NCBI RefSeq assembly: GCF_030445035.2
Contig: NC_080698.1
Coordinates: forward strand, 6,000,038 to 6,064,037
Origin: Dasypus novemcinctus
Lineage: Eukaryota; Chordata; Mammalia; Cingulata; Dasypodidae
Direction of reading: 5' to 3'
DNA: 64,000 bases
The position numbers were made by a program, and so were the translations under genes. This document shows, piece after piece, positions 20,641 to 31,737 of this stretch. Positions within the stretch are counted from its first letter, which is position 1, and the number at the start of each line of letters is the position of its first letter. The notes below the pieces were generated by a model that saw only the letters and a program-made list of their open reading frames with translations, did no database searches and was not told the DNA's origin.

Positions 20641-21035
20641 GACAAGGAGCGAGTGGGCTCGGTCGGGGCGCTTGCCCAGCAGGCAGCAGCTCGGGGTGGG
20701 GGGGACGGAGCCGCCCCAGTCCCCCGGCGGCAGGACCGACGCGCCCGCCTGCCCTCGCCTTGCCTCGCCGCGGAGGGCGGAGATGATGTCGCTCCCCGAC
20801 GCCCGGCAGCCCCGAGGAGCGTGAGCGGCCACGGGCCGAATTGTGGGAAGAATGTTCCAGATGAGCCGAGTTTCCTTCTATCAGTTTTAAGGAAGAAAGG
20901 CACGTGCGACCCCAGCCATCCCCCCAGCTCCTGTGGTTTTTATCAAATGAATGGAAGACTTTGACATGTCTCTGTTTTGTTCTTAAAACAAGGACGGTGA
21001 GTTTTTCCACATGGACTGTGTTGCCAGAAAACAAT
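20641..21035. other. CpG-rich patch then unique sequence
   Basis: 20640-20830 is CpG-rich (GGACCGACGCGCCCGCC, CGCCGCGGAGGGCGGAG) directly after an L2 end. 20830-21035 is ordinary unique DNA. A small orphan CpG island is possible, but no gene is recognised. Confidence 0.4.
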
Positions 21036-21310
21036 AATTGCGGACCTCAAAGAAAATAATTAGTATTGATGCACAGTCATTTCATTCTCTTCACTGCCTA
21101 TATCCCTTATCAGTATTAGCTGATTTTTCTTTATACTGTCTATTGAAGTAATAACTAAAAAAAAACACCATATCCCTTTGGGTTATTTGAATTCCTTTCA
21201 TTCAACAACTGCAAGAGTGCCATGGGTACAATAATTCATTAGCCCTCTCTTATTATGTAGATGGAATTAAGAAATTATTACCACACTTTGAAGACTGAGA
21301 AACAAGCAAG
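21036..21310. promoter_or_regulatory. Candidate AT-rich conserved non-coding element
   Basis: A complex AT-rich stretch in a GC-rich setting contains homeodomain-type TAATTAG and CATTAG motifs and no obvious transposon. The candidate status rests only on composition and motif density. Confidence 0.25.
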
Positions 21311-21859
21311 AACCACAGAAGATCCATAAAGACAGAAAAAGGGGGTTGGAACTCAGTGCCTCAACTCTGTCATTCTCACTGGTGGAGGCTGAGGACTGTG
21401 CTGGGGGCAGCTAGGAAATGGGGGCAAGAAAGCGTTTCACGCCGGCCTCCCTGAGGCACCCTGTCCCACAGCTGGGGGGCTGTGGGAGCAGCTCAGGAGC
21501 TGGGCCTCGGCAGCCAGGGCTGGGGGGAGCCAGAGGCCCCAAGGGCTTGGCCGACCAGACCCGAAAGCCTCTCCTGGCCTTTCCCTTCCACACAGCTGAG
21601 GGATCGCCCCACCCCCAGAGTCTCCGTCAGATGTCCAGGCTGTGGGCACTGACCCTTCGTGGCCACTGTGGTCTGAGCCTCCACAGAATTCTGGTAGGAA
21701 TTGCAGACCACGTAGTTTATTTGGCAATTAATCGAGGGCCGCTTCAAACAAGCTCCTGTTGCCAGCCTAAGCTGTTGCTTAGATTTGGTTCTGTCGGGGG
21801 CTTGAATTGCACGAGGATACCCTGCCTGCGTGGGGAGCAGGGGGCTTCGCTCGGACTTT
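21311..21859. other. Unique sequence
   Basis: GC-rich, unremarkable, no gene or repeat recognised. Confidence 0.4.
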
Positions 21860-21872
21860 AAACATCATGCTG

Positions 21873-22277
21873 GGGAAGCCGATTTGGCTCACCTGATAGA
21901 GCGTCCGTCTACCACATGGGAGGTCCAGGGTTCAAACCCAGGCCTCCTGACCCGTGTGGAGCTGGCCCACGGGCAGTGCTGATGTGCGCAAGGAGTGCCG
22001 TGCCATGCAGGGGTGTCCCCCGCGTAGGGGAGGCCCATGTGCAAGGAGTGCACCCCGCAAGGAGAGCTGCGCCACATGAAAAAAGCTGAGCCCGCCCAGG
22101 AGTGGCGCTGCACACACGGAGAGCTGACGCAGCAAGATGACGCAACAAAAAGAGACAGATTCCCGGTGCTGCTGACAAGAATACAAGTGGACACAGAAGA
22201 ACACACAGCGAATGGACACAGAGAGCAGACCCAGGTGGGAGGGGGGAGGGAGAGAAGTAAATAAAAAAATAAAAAAT
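21873..22277 (+). mobile_element. Long DAS-type SINE, sense, with 13-base target duplication
   Basis: The tRNA-like head is GGGAAGCCGATTTGGCTCACC with B box GGGTTCAAACCC. The body is shared with the other long copies, and the A-rich tail contains AATAAA units. AAACATCATGCTG (21860-21872) and AAACATCGTGCTG (22278-22290) are target-site duplications with one mismatch, which fixes both ends of the insertion. Confidence 0.9.
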
Positions 22278-22290
22278 AAACATCGTGCTG

Positions 22291-22566
22291 GGTGACTGGT
22301 GAGATTTCAGCAAAGACTCTGAGGAAATAAGGAGCCTCTGCTGTTACGGAGAGAGAGAGCAGCTGAGAGAAGCAAGAGGAAAATGGGACCTACCTGGCAC
22401 ATGCGTAAAGAATTTGAAGGGGCAGAAATGCCTGCAGAGCGCGCGGCTCTTCTGGGCTCAGCCTGGTGTTGGCACCGTCACAGCTGAAGCCGTCTCCGTG
22501 TTCATTGTGCTGGTCCCTCAAAATGTGTCCTCATCGCGGTCCCACGAGAAAGGGATGACCACAGAA
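22291..22566. other. Unassigned spacer
   Basis: About 275 bases of unique-looking sequence with a short GA-rich patch (22349-22380). Confidence 0.35.
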
Positions 22567-23239
22567 AGGCAGTTTGGTATTGTTTATGAATTCCAAAAGT
22601 AGATGTTGGATTAGGTTTGTAAACTGGTCCGTTCCTCTGGGCATATTAGATTGTATTAGATTCCGAGGTTTCACTTTTTCTTGATTAAATTATGCTTAAG
22701 GCTTTGATTAGGCCACATCAGTGGGACGTTGCATCCCTATCCCCTTGGTGGGCAGGGACTGGCCGAGAGACACAGCAGAGGAGGGGGTTGAGGTTTTTGA
22801 TGCTGGAGCCCCAGAAAGTAAACACAGAGAACACAGAGGACATGAGACAGCTCATTAGACACGGCAGAGGCCCGGGCTAGAGAGACGAGCCTGGTGGTCT
22901 AAGTGGACCTTGTGGAGAGAACAGAGCAGCTGGGCCTCGAAGGAAATGAGCCCCGGAGAGAGAGACCAGCCTTACCCCAGCCTCCCGCTGAGACTAGGAG
23001 AAGCTGGGACCACGGAGCCCTAAAAGGAAGCAGGAAGGCTGAACCCTCGCAGACATCACTTGCCTTCTTTCTCCAACACATGGCCAATGACTTTGGGCGA
23101 GAAAGCACCTCTTACGGTACCTTGAGTTGGACTCTTTAGGGCCTAGTAACTGTAAGCGTCTACCCCAAATAAATACCCTTTATAAAAGCCAACAGAGTGC
23201 TGGTCTTTGCATCAGCACCCCTTTTGGCTGACTAGTACA
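22567..23239 (+). mobile_element. Solo LTR, same family (copy 2, longer variant)
   Basis: The 5' end GGCAGTTTGGTATTG is diverged and the 3' end is TTTGGCTGACTAGTACA. Shared blocks are GAATTCCAAAAGTAGATGTTGG, ACACGGCAGAGGCCCGGG, GAACCCTCGCAGACATCAC and CCCAAATAAATACCCTTTATAAAAG. This copy lacks the CACGTG found in copy 1 (it reads CACATGGCC). It is longer because of extra internal sequence shared with copy 4. Confidence 0.75.
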
Positions 23240-23330
23240 GTCATTTTACAGATTAGGTAAACTGAGGCTTGAAGGGGTTAGGCCACTGTACACAGACAGG
23301 GGTGGAACCAAGACTCAAACCTTGTCTGAC
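23240..23330 (+). mobile_element. MIR fragment
   Basis: TCATTTTACAGATTAGGTAAACTGAGGCTTG with a GGTGGAACCAAGACTCAAACC-like continuation matches the MIR core. The LTR at 22567-23239 abuts it and may have inserted into it. Confidence 0.65.
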
Positions 23331-24100
23331 AACCTTGGGCTCAGTCACAGCCCTGTTAAACGGCCTCCCCATCCCTGAGCCCACCACCACTGACGACGCT
23401 GGGGACTGGCAGTTACTGTCCTGTTTTGTGATGACGAAGCAGGTGCAGGGTGGCCTGGCCGAGGAGGGGCCAGGTCGCCACACCTCTGCAACCCTCCTCC
23501 CCTGCACTCTGTCTCCAACTCATAAATTCCACCACCAGTGAAATGCTTGAGGCTGAAGCCGGCCTCAGCCTCTCCCAGCACCCTGGACCGTGGTTGCCCT
23601 GCGTCCAGCCCGGCCTCCTCCCCTCGGGGCTCCTTGCTGCGCCCGGACTCTGCCCATCGCTCCGCCTCCAGGGCTCGGCACAGGGCAGGTGCTTGGTCAG
23701 TGCTGGCCGGGGCCTGGGACCCGGCAGGGACCACTCAGCCAGCCTGGAGCTCCCAATGTCCCTGCGAGCCTCCGGGTATGACACTGATGGATTTCGAGAG
23801 AACGTGTGTGCAAGTACATGGAGAGGTTTTGGAGAGAGAGAGAACGTGGAATATCGATGAAAGCACACTTTAGGGGCTGCAGAGGGGGCTCTGTGGACGA
23901 CTGCTGCTGAAATGCTTGTTTCTAGGGTGTCTGTCAGCTGGACCTACCTGAGTCGATGCTTTTATTTTTGTAATTTGGTAATGTACATTCCTCTTTCTTT
24001 GTGTGCTACTAAAGTCATTTCTTTGGTAAGACAACCCTCGAGACAAGTGATGTTTTGCAATTCTTGCCCACACCTTCCTATAAAAAATTAAAATGTCATT
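23331..24100. other. Unique sequence
   Basis: No gene or repeat recognised. A GA-rich run (GAGAGAGAGAGAA) lies near 23833-23844. Confidence 0.4.
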
Positions 24101-24350
24101 TAGCATTTATAATTGTGAATTCTGAGCGTCTTGATGTAGCACACCTGGGAGGCAGCCGGGTCACGGGAGCCACGGCAGCGGAATGCTCCCCATTAACCAC
24201 CACCAAGGGCCATAAATATTTATTTCGTGATGTTTCTAAACTGCCCCAAAGAGTCCCTTCGTGTGAAATAATTGGCATTCCATTTACAGAGGTAGTGAAG
24301 AGAGGCGGGAAGCAAGAGGCCATTTGGCAAGAGCCGGGCGCCTTGGGGTG
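24101..24350. promoter_or_regulatory. Candidate conserved enhancer
   Basis: Transposon-free, information-rich sequence has GGAATGCTCC (TEAD-like, 24179-), ATTAACCACCACC (RUNX-like), CCATAAATATTTATTTCG (MEF2/SRF-like, 24210-) and GAAATAATTGGCATTCC. This many recognisable motifs in 120 bases is unusual for neutral intergenic DNA. Function is inferred. Confidence 0.35.
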
Positions 24351-24960
24351 CATTCATTAAGGGTGCTGAGGCCTGTTAAGCACAGTCCTCTCTGTATCTG
24401 CCGGCTATCCACGCGCCGGAAGCATCTGTGCCCTGCCCAGACATGCCCGGCCCCGTGGGCAGCCGGCCTGGTGCCTTTGTGTTGAGGTCACCTCCTGCTC
24501 ATTCATTCCCTGTTTCCACTGAGGTTCCTGGATTTTGGAGTTGGAGAGAGTCGTGCCTATAAGCCCTGCTTTTGGGGCTGGGAAGCCCTGGCTCGGATGT
24601 GCTCCTGTCTTGGTTTTCTTGTCTGTGCAAAGGGCACAGTAGCGACACTGGAGAGGCGTAGGTGAGATGGTTGTTGGAGAGCAGTCGGTTCCGTGCCCGC
24701 GCAGGGTGTCAGCGAGCGTGGCCAGCACCTCGTGTTCTGGAAAGCACGTACGTTTTTGGCACATGGGTACGTGACTCCTCCCCTGTCCCACTCTGCTAGG
24801 AAATTGGTGTATTTTCACCTGCAGGGTTTCATCGTTCTATAAAATAATAGATAACAGAGGCAGTTCCCAGCTTAAAAGAAGCAAAAATTCTGTTTATGTG
24901 GAGCCCTTCCTGGCAATCAGGTAAACCTGAAATCTAGTGGTGGTGAGAGCTGGAAGGGAT
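24351..24960. other. Unique sequence
   Basis: No gene recognised. Confidence 0.4.
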
Positions 24961-25030
24961 CCCAGAGGCCGCCTAGTCCAAGCTTCTCATTTTATAGATG
25001 GGGAAACCGAGGCCTGGAGAGGGGCCTGCC
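24961..25030 (+). mobile_element. MIR-like fragment
   Basis: CTAGTCCAAGCTTCTCATTTTATAGATGGGGAAACCGAGGCC is the pattern of a MIR-type core. Confidence 0.6.
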
Positions 25031-25590
25031 CTGGCCGCGGATCCCATTCTGCTCGGATGCAGAACCGGAGCTGGAAGCCAAGCCCCTGGGCCAACTGGGC
25101 CTCTGGCACGGCGTCTAAGGCTTTACAGCAGCACTTTAAACGCAAAGGGAGAGCCAAGAGCCCTTCTAATTTATTTAGGGAGAAGAGGAAAGTGCTGGGC
25201 TTTCTAATTGCCGGAATCGCACTTCCAACTCGGTTCCAGGGCGGCGGATTGATTGCCGGGCGGGGGAGCCTGCACACCTCCAGCTCTCATTCCCATGCCG
25301 CTGGGCCTGGCGCCTTCCAGCTCTGCGCAGGGCCTGGGTGGTGGCCTGGAAGCCCAGGCTGGACCGGGAAGACCACATGAAGAGGCAGGAACCGCAGCCT
25401 GCGGTCCCCACGGGACCACCGGCGTCCAGGGCACGCCGGGCCGCGCAGTGGAGACCCTGGTTGCAGGGCCCTTCTGGCTGCAGACCCCAGAGGCTTCTGG
25501 GTAACGTGGGCGGAGCCTGCCTGCCTGCTCCCCCCAGGTGCTGGGCCAATGAGGCCAGGGCTGGAAGGATGTCGGGATGCCCATGAGCTG
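25031..25590. other. Unique GC-rich sequence
   Basis: No gene recognised. Overlapping open frames on both strands reflect GC content. Confidence 0.4.
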
Positions 25591-25594
25591 TGCC

Positions 25595-25760
25595 GCCTTG
25601 GGCACAGCACTTACCGCTCTGAGCCTTGGCTTTTTCAGCCATACAACAGGGCTGACGGGCACACCTGTCGTAGGTTTGTTGTGAAGATTTAATGAGCTAA
25701 TATTTGTCAAGTACTGGCACATACTAAGTGGCCGACAAGTGTTTGTTACATAAACCTGTG
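25595..25760 (+). mobile_element. MIR element
   Basis: TTGGGCACAGCACTTACCGCTCTGAGCC, CAGCCATACAACAGGGC and TTGTTGTGAAGATTTAATGAGC are ordered MIR landmarks. Confidence 0.7.
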
Positions 25761-25769
25761 AATAAATAA

Positions 25770-27640
25770 ACTAGCTGTGTCCCCAGTGGGACCTGGCCCA
25801 AGAGTTGGTGACTTTTTAGCTGATCCAGAAGCTGGTGACATGTGCCTCTGGCCACCTGGATTTAGGGCCCTCTCCTTGCTCCCCGTCCTTCTCTGGTGGA
25901 TCGGCCTGGCTCGACACTGCATCCTTTCACAGGCTCACGTCACGTCTCTCCTCCTTCTGCCTGCTCCTCCGTCCCTTTGGTCCACTCCTGGCCCCTGCTC
26001 CCTGGTACCTGGCTGCTGTCTGCACTCTCGCAGGTCATCGCAGGTATGGGACTCCCCACTGGCTGCCTGCTTGCAGCTGTGCACCAGGACCACCCAGCGC
26101 CCACTGTGCCCTGGCCTTGCCAGCCGGGCTGGTAACGGAGGACGGTCTCTGTCTTGACGTGTCTGGGTTCGCCTGCCCGATGTGCTTTGGAGATAGGGGC
26201 CTGAGCCTCTCTGCAGAAGAATCCAGGGCTCCCCTGCAGCTGTGCCCTCGGTCCCAGTGTGGCTGGTTGTTGACCAAGAGATGAAGGGCACAACTGGGAG
26301 CAATCGGGACCATCCTGAAGTCAAACACCTGTGGAAACCCAGACAGGGGAAGGCCAGAGGTCCCCAGAGCTGCCCACTCACAACTCACTTCTGGGTGATT
26401 GTCATGGGAAGAAAACACCTTATCTCGAACTACCCACGCTGCCACGTGCTCCCTACTCCTTCCGTAAATCTGGTCTCCTTTACGCTCTTACTCGTCAAGG
26501 ATCTGGCATCTTGTTTTAAGCTCTAAAATTGCATTGACTCCAGGTGGTTGCCTGAGTGGTGCATTGAGCAGGATTTGGAAGCTAGATCTGGGCTCAGGGG
26601 AAAATGTTGTGATGCTCAACAGTAGCTGCCAGGGTACAAAAGGGTGCAGTTGGGGTATGCCTGTTTTTGCACCTGTCCTACACCCTTCTCCGTTTTGTCT
26701 GCAAACGGCATCCCTTTCTCCTGGGTGTCCACTGCTCACTGATTCTACGTGCTGCTGGTGTGGCTACCAATTCGAGTAGCCTGTCCCCTGGTTTCAGTGG
26801 CAGACATGTGACTCAGGCCTGGCCGGTCATGGTGCCCCAAACACTTAGCCACAGTGATTCATCCAGGGAACAAGCATGGGACTGGAGACAGCCGATCCCA
26901 GTGGGATTTGGTACATGGAGCTGGAAGAGAGAAGGCTGCTTTCTCTGGAATCACCAGCGGGGATGCAGTGGGACTGCTCCGTCTGCAGCTCTCTTCCCCA
27001 GCCCCTGCTCCTACACATCCCCCGCCCCTTCCTCCTCCCCCTGCACACAGAGCCGTTTTCAACAGGAAGAAAGCAGGCAAGAGCAGGAGCTGAGGGACAG
27101 AAAGGCCCAGCGTCATCACCTGCGACCCTAGAACCAGCCAGACTTGAAGCCCGAGCCACCCTCTTTCTTACCAGATGTGAGCTGGAGGAAACAGTCTCCC
27201 CTGAATCGGCTTGAGTTGGGTCTCTGACACTTGCTACCCAATACATGTGACAACTGCCTGTCCCGCCCTGAGACCGCCACCCCTCAGGTTGTCACTCTGC
27301 ACACCTTTGCCCTTGAACAGGCTTTGGTCTTGACCGGGAAGCCCCTCTACGCCCCTTCCTCATTCTTCAGGGGCCCCAGGAGCAGATCCGAGAGGTAGAC
27401 CAGTCAGCCCAGCTGCCCACGTGTTTTCAGCTATCATTGCGCAAGGGCGTGCTGGTGGCCGAGGCACAGTGGGCGTGGCTGGTCCTGTCCCCACGGCCCT
27501 CTGCTGGGGTGAAGACCCCTCAGATCATGGTGGGCTCTGGTGAACAAGCCCCAGGGGACCTGGTTCCAGCCTCGGCCTGGTCATTATCGGGGCAGGTTTT
27601 GAACTTGAGCATGCCCGTCTCCATCCCGGGCTGTGTGTCT
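25770..27640. other. Unique sequence, no gene recognised
   Basis: Mixed GC-rich sequence. Open frames of 120-150 codons overlap on both strands without recognisable domains. Confidence 0.4.
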
Positions 27641-27689
27641 CATTGACGGTGCTCTCTGCTCTGTGCGAACCCACGGCCAAGTTGGTGAC

Positions 27690-28110
27690 CGGGGCTGGCA
27701 CTCCCCCTCCCTCCCCCGGTAGGGTGGTCTTTCGGCGCGGGCAGAGAGGAACAGCGGAGCTGTTGGCAGAGCTTGGGCCGGGGACAACGCTTCGGTGCGC
27801 TTCGAAGCCGCTTTCGTCTGGAGGGGTGCAGACAGCCAGAGATCCCGCGCCCTGTCCTGGGCCGCTCCGGCACTCGTTTTACTTCGCCAAGTGGAAGCAG
27901 GGTTTTGGGGAGCGCAGGCGTGGAGGTGGGTGGCCCACGGCTTCCAGCGGACCCCGCGGGCTGTGCAGTGGGGGTGAAGGCGGGAGCACGGGGAGCGCGG
28001 TGGCAGCTCCGCGCGGGCCTGGCGGTGGCGTGGACCGTGGCTCTCCAGGACACGGCTGTGCGTGGCGAAGCTGAAGGCAGGGGCTCGGCTGGGGGTGCTG
28101 AGGACACAGT
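27690..28110. other. Orphan CpG-rich patch
   Basis: The CG dinucleotide is locally frequent (for example GGTCTTTCGGCGCGGGCAG, GGAGCGCGGTGGCAGC) over about 400 bases, unlike neighbouring intergenic DNA. No convincing ORF or repeat accounts for it. It could be an unannotated promoter or enhancer-associated island, or a rarely methylated tract. Confidence 0.35.
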
Positions 28111-28437
28111 AACCTTCCTAGGAGCATGTGTGGCTCCTTCCCAGAGCCAGGAGCCGGCCGTGGGGCTTGGGGTCGCCGGCTCGGGTGCTGGCGGGGATTG
28201 GGATCTGGTTAAGTCATTTCCCACACCTGGTGGCAGGACTTCAGAGCGCGCTCAGCTCCCGCAGGGGCTCTCGGTGGCCTGGCCTGAGCGTGGCTCTCTT
28301 CTCTGGCCTGACGGGGCTGCCCCTTTCCATCAGGGCAGTCCCAAGCCCAGAGTTGTTTCCCTGCCCCCCTGGCTGCACCCCTCTTCCAGTGGCACCCTGG
28401 GGTTCTCTTGGCTGACAAGCCAGCTGAGCCTGTCACA

Positions 28438-28660
28438 CCTCATTGAAAAGTCACCACAATAATTAGCAGATCATTAACGAGGGGTTTTGAAAAGGCGCTT
28501 CAAAGCCTTGCTCCCGGAATTGCTAAGACAGGTGTAAAAGGAGCCCTGGGGAGAGAGCAGCCAGTTGAAAGGGACGTCTGGGATGGAAGGGCAGGTGTTA
28601 ATTAAACCGGGCTGAGCTGCAGCAGGGAGAGTAACCTTCTCAGTGACCTTCTCATCCAGC
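28438..28660. promoter_or_regulatory. Candidate conserved enhancer with homeodomain-type motifs
   Basis: Sequence free of recognised transposons has CACAATAATTAGC (28456-), GATCATTAACGAGG and GGTGTTAATTAAACC (28593-), interleaved with CTTCAAAGCCTTGC. Clustered TAAT cores in otherwise GC-rich DNA suggest a developmental enhancer. This is inference. Confidence 0.35.
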
Positions 28661-28784
28661 CGCTGAAAGCCCCGTGGCAGTGGTGAGGAGGCCCGGCAGC
28701 CTTAGACAAAGCACAGATCGCACCTTCTGCTCGTTGTCTACTGGAACAACGAGTCGTCTAAGTCCTGGGGCTTCCTTTAGCGCC

Positions 28785-28801
28785 GGCCCCCCCCCCCCCC
28801 C
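28785..28801. repeat. Poly-C run
   Basis: About 16 consecutive Cs on the plus strand. Length is likely polymorphic or prone to sequencing error. Confidence 0.9.
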
Positions 28802-30640
28802 TGCCGGGCAGGGTTCAGATGGAAACCCTCCAGGCGGGCTTCGCTGTTAATTGTCCTAGCTAAGATGAATGAGGTGATGCAACTGCACATCAGGGGCCCC
28901 AGTGGCCGAGGGTGGGGAGGGCAGGTAAACTTTCCTTCCACCAAAGACCCTTCAGGAAGAGAACAAATAGTTATGTCTCAAACAGGTGGACTGTTAAAAT
29001 GCTACCATAAGAGAAAGCGCTGTCTGAAACTTTAGTATAAGTTGTTGCATCATTGCACCTTGTTTTCCGAGGTGCTCTGCCCACTGACGTCGGGTGCTGA
29101 GTGTGGATCCTTCACTGAGCCGGAGGGTTTCATCCCAGAACCACCCGGGCGCTTCCTCTACCTGTAGCTGCCAGGGGCTCATCAGGATACAAGGGGCCAG
29201 AATCTCTGGACGTAGGACCCTGGCATCCACGTTGGCAAACAGGCTCAAGGTGGCTTTTGTGCAGCTTTTGTGCAGGAGTCCTGGTGTTTGGAACCACAGG
29301 GAGCGGAGAACACTTTCTGTGAGGTTTGCTGCATATTCAGGACGACTCCAGAGCGCGCTGCCTTCGAGGGCCACTTCTGGGACCCCAGCAGTGCTACCCC
29401 GCGGTGGCTGCTTTGCTCGATGCTTTCCCCGGATGCCAGACAGAAAACAAAAGCGGAGGTCAGGGGTGTTTGGGCTCTTGGTGACCATCTGAGCGTCGTG
29501 CGTGCGCCCGCCTGGCACCGCATAGGCTGGTGAAACCAGGTGAGGAGCCGCCGGAAGTTCAGGCGCTCGATACGCAGAGCGCAGCAAACCCTCGGAGGCT
29601 GTCGTGCCGCGCGGGCGCCGCTCGCTAAAACGTGACTGTGCCCATCTGGGCAGGGAGCAAGTGTGCTCTGTGGGCCTGCATGTGGGGCTCCAGCCTGCAG
29701 CCCCCACCCCGGTTCTCTGCCTGACCCCTGGACGATCGGAGTGATGGGAGAGGTTGGGTGGTCCCAGAGGGGTCAGAGGTTACGGGGAATGCCGGTAGGC
29801 GGCAGGGTGGGAGGTGAGCACCGTCAGCCAAATGGGAATCCACAACTTGGGAAATTTTCTGTAACTGGACATCAACCCAGGACTGGGCGTTTCCGTGAGC
29901 TGGTGCCAGCGGGTCCCTTTGTACCTTATTAAAAGGGCCTCGAAAGCCCATCCCGTGGGTGATGGGCACGCCGACACCCTTCCCAGTGTCTTGGCATCTG
30001 TGGGGCGCTCCCATTTCCTCGGGCTGCCTCTAGCCCCGATTTCTGCTGGCTATGCTTTGGGTTTTCCCAAAGGCTGCCACCCCTCCCCACGCACCCCAAA
30101 GCCCCCCCCAGCTCAAGGCTTTGGGGACTGCCGACCCGGAGGCCTCGCCAGCACCTCGGCACTCCACCTGTTCGTTCACACGTGTGGGGCTCCTCGCAGC
30201 GGGGGCCAGGGCCTCGAGCTACACAGGCAAAGCCTGCACCCCATTCCTGGCCCGTTTCTGCTCCCCATTGAGCACCCCCTCACCCCCAGAGACCTCTGAC
30301 CCCACCCTCTGGGCGTCACTGCCAGTCCTGAGACCCGGGGTGAGCAGGAAGCGTGGTAAAGGCCCACGGGGGAGGGAATGACCCTCTGCGTCTCAATGAC
30401 GCGGGGTCAGCACGACAATCAGGTAGCGGGGGCCGGGAGTCCGCACGCAGAGGCCGGTGACGTGCAGTTTCAGGCGGGTCACCTGCAAACACCCACGGGA
30501 TCCTGCCCGGGCTCGCAGCTGCTTAGATGTGTCTCTTAGGAGCAGGCGAGTACAACAAACTGGCAAAGCGCACTTCCAGGTGTGGGGGCCACAGGGGCAG
30601 GTGAGGGGCGCAAAGGCTTCTTAACCCCCCCTGCATGGCA
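28802..30640. other. Unique sequence, no gene recognised
   Basis: Unremarkable GC-rich intergenic DNA. The 237-codon minus-strand frame at 28994-29707 has no recognisable domain, and similar frames overlap it on the other strand. Confidence 0.4.
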
Positions 30641-30654
30641 GTCTGACATGTCGT

Positions 30655-30730
30655 TCGCTCAGCTGACACTTACTGAGTGGCTGCTGTGCACCTGGCATGG
30701 TCGTGGAGACAGTGATAGAAGTGTATAGAG
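30655..30730 (+). mobile_element. L2/MIR-like fragment
   Basis: CAGCTGACACTTACTGAGTGGCTGCTGTGCACCTGGCATGG resembles the start of MIR/L2-type repeats. Confidence 0.5.
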
Positions 30731-30950
30731 AAAGCTCTGGGGACCCGTCAGAGCCAAAAACCCCGTGCCCTCCTGAGCCTCCTCTTTATCTTTTGAAATT
30801 TGAAATCCACCCCCAAGGCGCTGACCCAGGTAGCCAATCAAGCCCCTAGTTTATTACTTTTGACCCAGTAAAAAGAAAGCCCACCCGCCCTAGAGCCACC
30901 CCTACAGGATGGACAAGCCCTTAGGCAACCGAGTCCCGCCAGCTACCTTT

Positions 30951-31360
30951 TTTTTTTTTTAAGATTTATTTATTTTTTATTTCTCCCCCCCCATTGTCTG
31001 CTCTCTGTGTCCATTTGCTGTGTGTTCTTCTGTGACTGCTTCTATCCTTATCAGCGGCACCAGGAACCTGTGTTTTCTTTTTTTGTTGCGTCATCTTGCT
31101 GTGTCAGCTCTCCGTGTGTGCAGTGCCATTCCTGGGCAGGCTGCACTTTTTTCATGCAGGGTGGCTCTCCTTACAGGGCCCACTCCTTGTGCGTGGGGCT
31201 CCCCTACGCGGGGGACACCCCTGCATGGCAGGGCACTCCTTGCGCGCATCAGCACTGCGCGTGGGCCAGCTCCACACGGGTCAAGGAGGCCTGGGGTTTG
31301 AAGTGCGGACCTCCCATGTGGTAGACGGACGCCCTAACCACTGGGCCAAGTCCACTTCCC
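30951..31360 (-). mobile_element. Long DAS-type SINE, antisense
   Basis: Left end is a T-run with ATTTATTTATT, followed by the TTGTCTGCTCTCTGTGTCC tail block. The tRNA-like head ends at the right (CCACTGGGCCAAGTCCACTTCCC). The probable target duplication is CCAGCTACCTTT on the left and CCAGCTTCCTTT on the right. Confidence 0.85.
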
Positions 31361-31385
31361 CCCAGCTTCCTTTTTGTGTCTATAA

Positions 31386-31700
31386 AAATCATTTGGTAGG
31401 AAGAGGGAAGAAGAGATAGGATGTGGGGGCATTTTCAGAACTTGGAGTTGTCCTGGGTGGTGCTGCAGGGACAGTTGCTGGACATTGTGTGTCCTGCCAT
31501 GGCCCACTGGGTGGACTGGGGGAGAGTGTGAACTACAATGTAAATTATAATCCATGCGATGCAGCAGGGCTCCAGAATGTATTCGCCAAATGCAATGAAT
31601 GTGCCACGATGATGGAAGAGGGTGTGGATGTGGGAGGAGTGGGGTGAGGGGGGTGGGGGTATATGGGGACCTCATATTTTTTAAATGTAATATTTAAAAA
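31386..31700 (+). mobile_element. Lineage-specific L1 3' end (copy 1 of a tandem pair)
   Basis: A 3' UTR-like block (GGAGTTGTCCTGGGTGGTGC to GGGGACCTCATATTTTTTAAATGTAATATTT and an A-rich AATAAAGAG end). The next ~310 bases repeat the same block. The reverse complement of its last portion appears at 7433-7490. A 74-codon frame spans 31423-31647. Confidence 0.8.
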
Positions 31701-31737
31701 AAAATAAAGAGAAAAAAATTAAAAAACAGAACATAAG

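Noticed and set aside
21873-21960. Functional tRNA gene at SINE heads
   Set aside because: A-box and B-box words are present, but the cloverleaf is not maintained and each copy continues into a SINE body and A-rich tail.
27773-28462. 229-codon plus-strand frame in a CpG-rich patch
   Set aside because: No recognisable domain or signal peptide, and comparable frames exist on the opposite strand.
31423-31647. Possible small conserved protein in two copies (also 31759-31983)
   Set aside because: Both lie within L1 3' ends with A-rich tails. The shared frame is most simply explained by common descent of the repeat. Kept as a finding to check but not called a gene.
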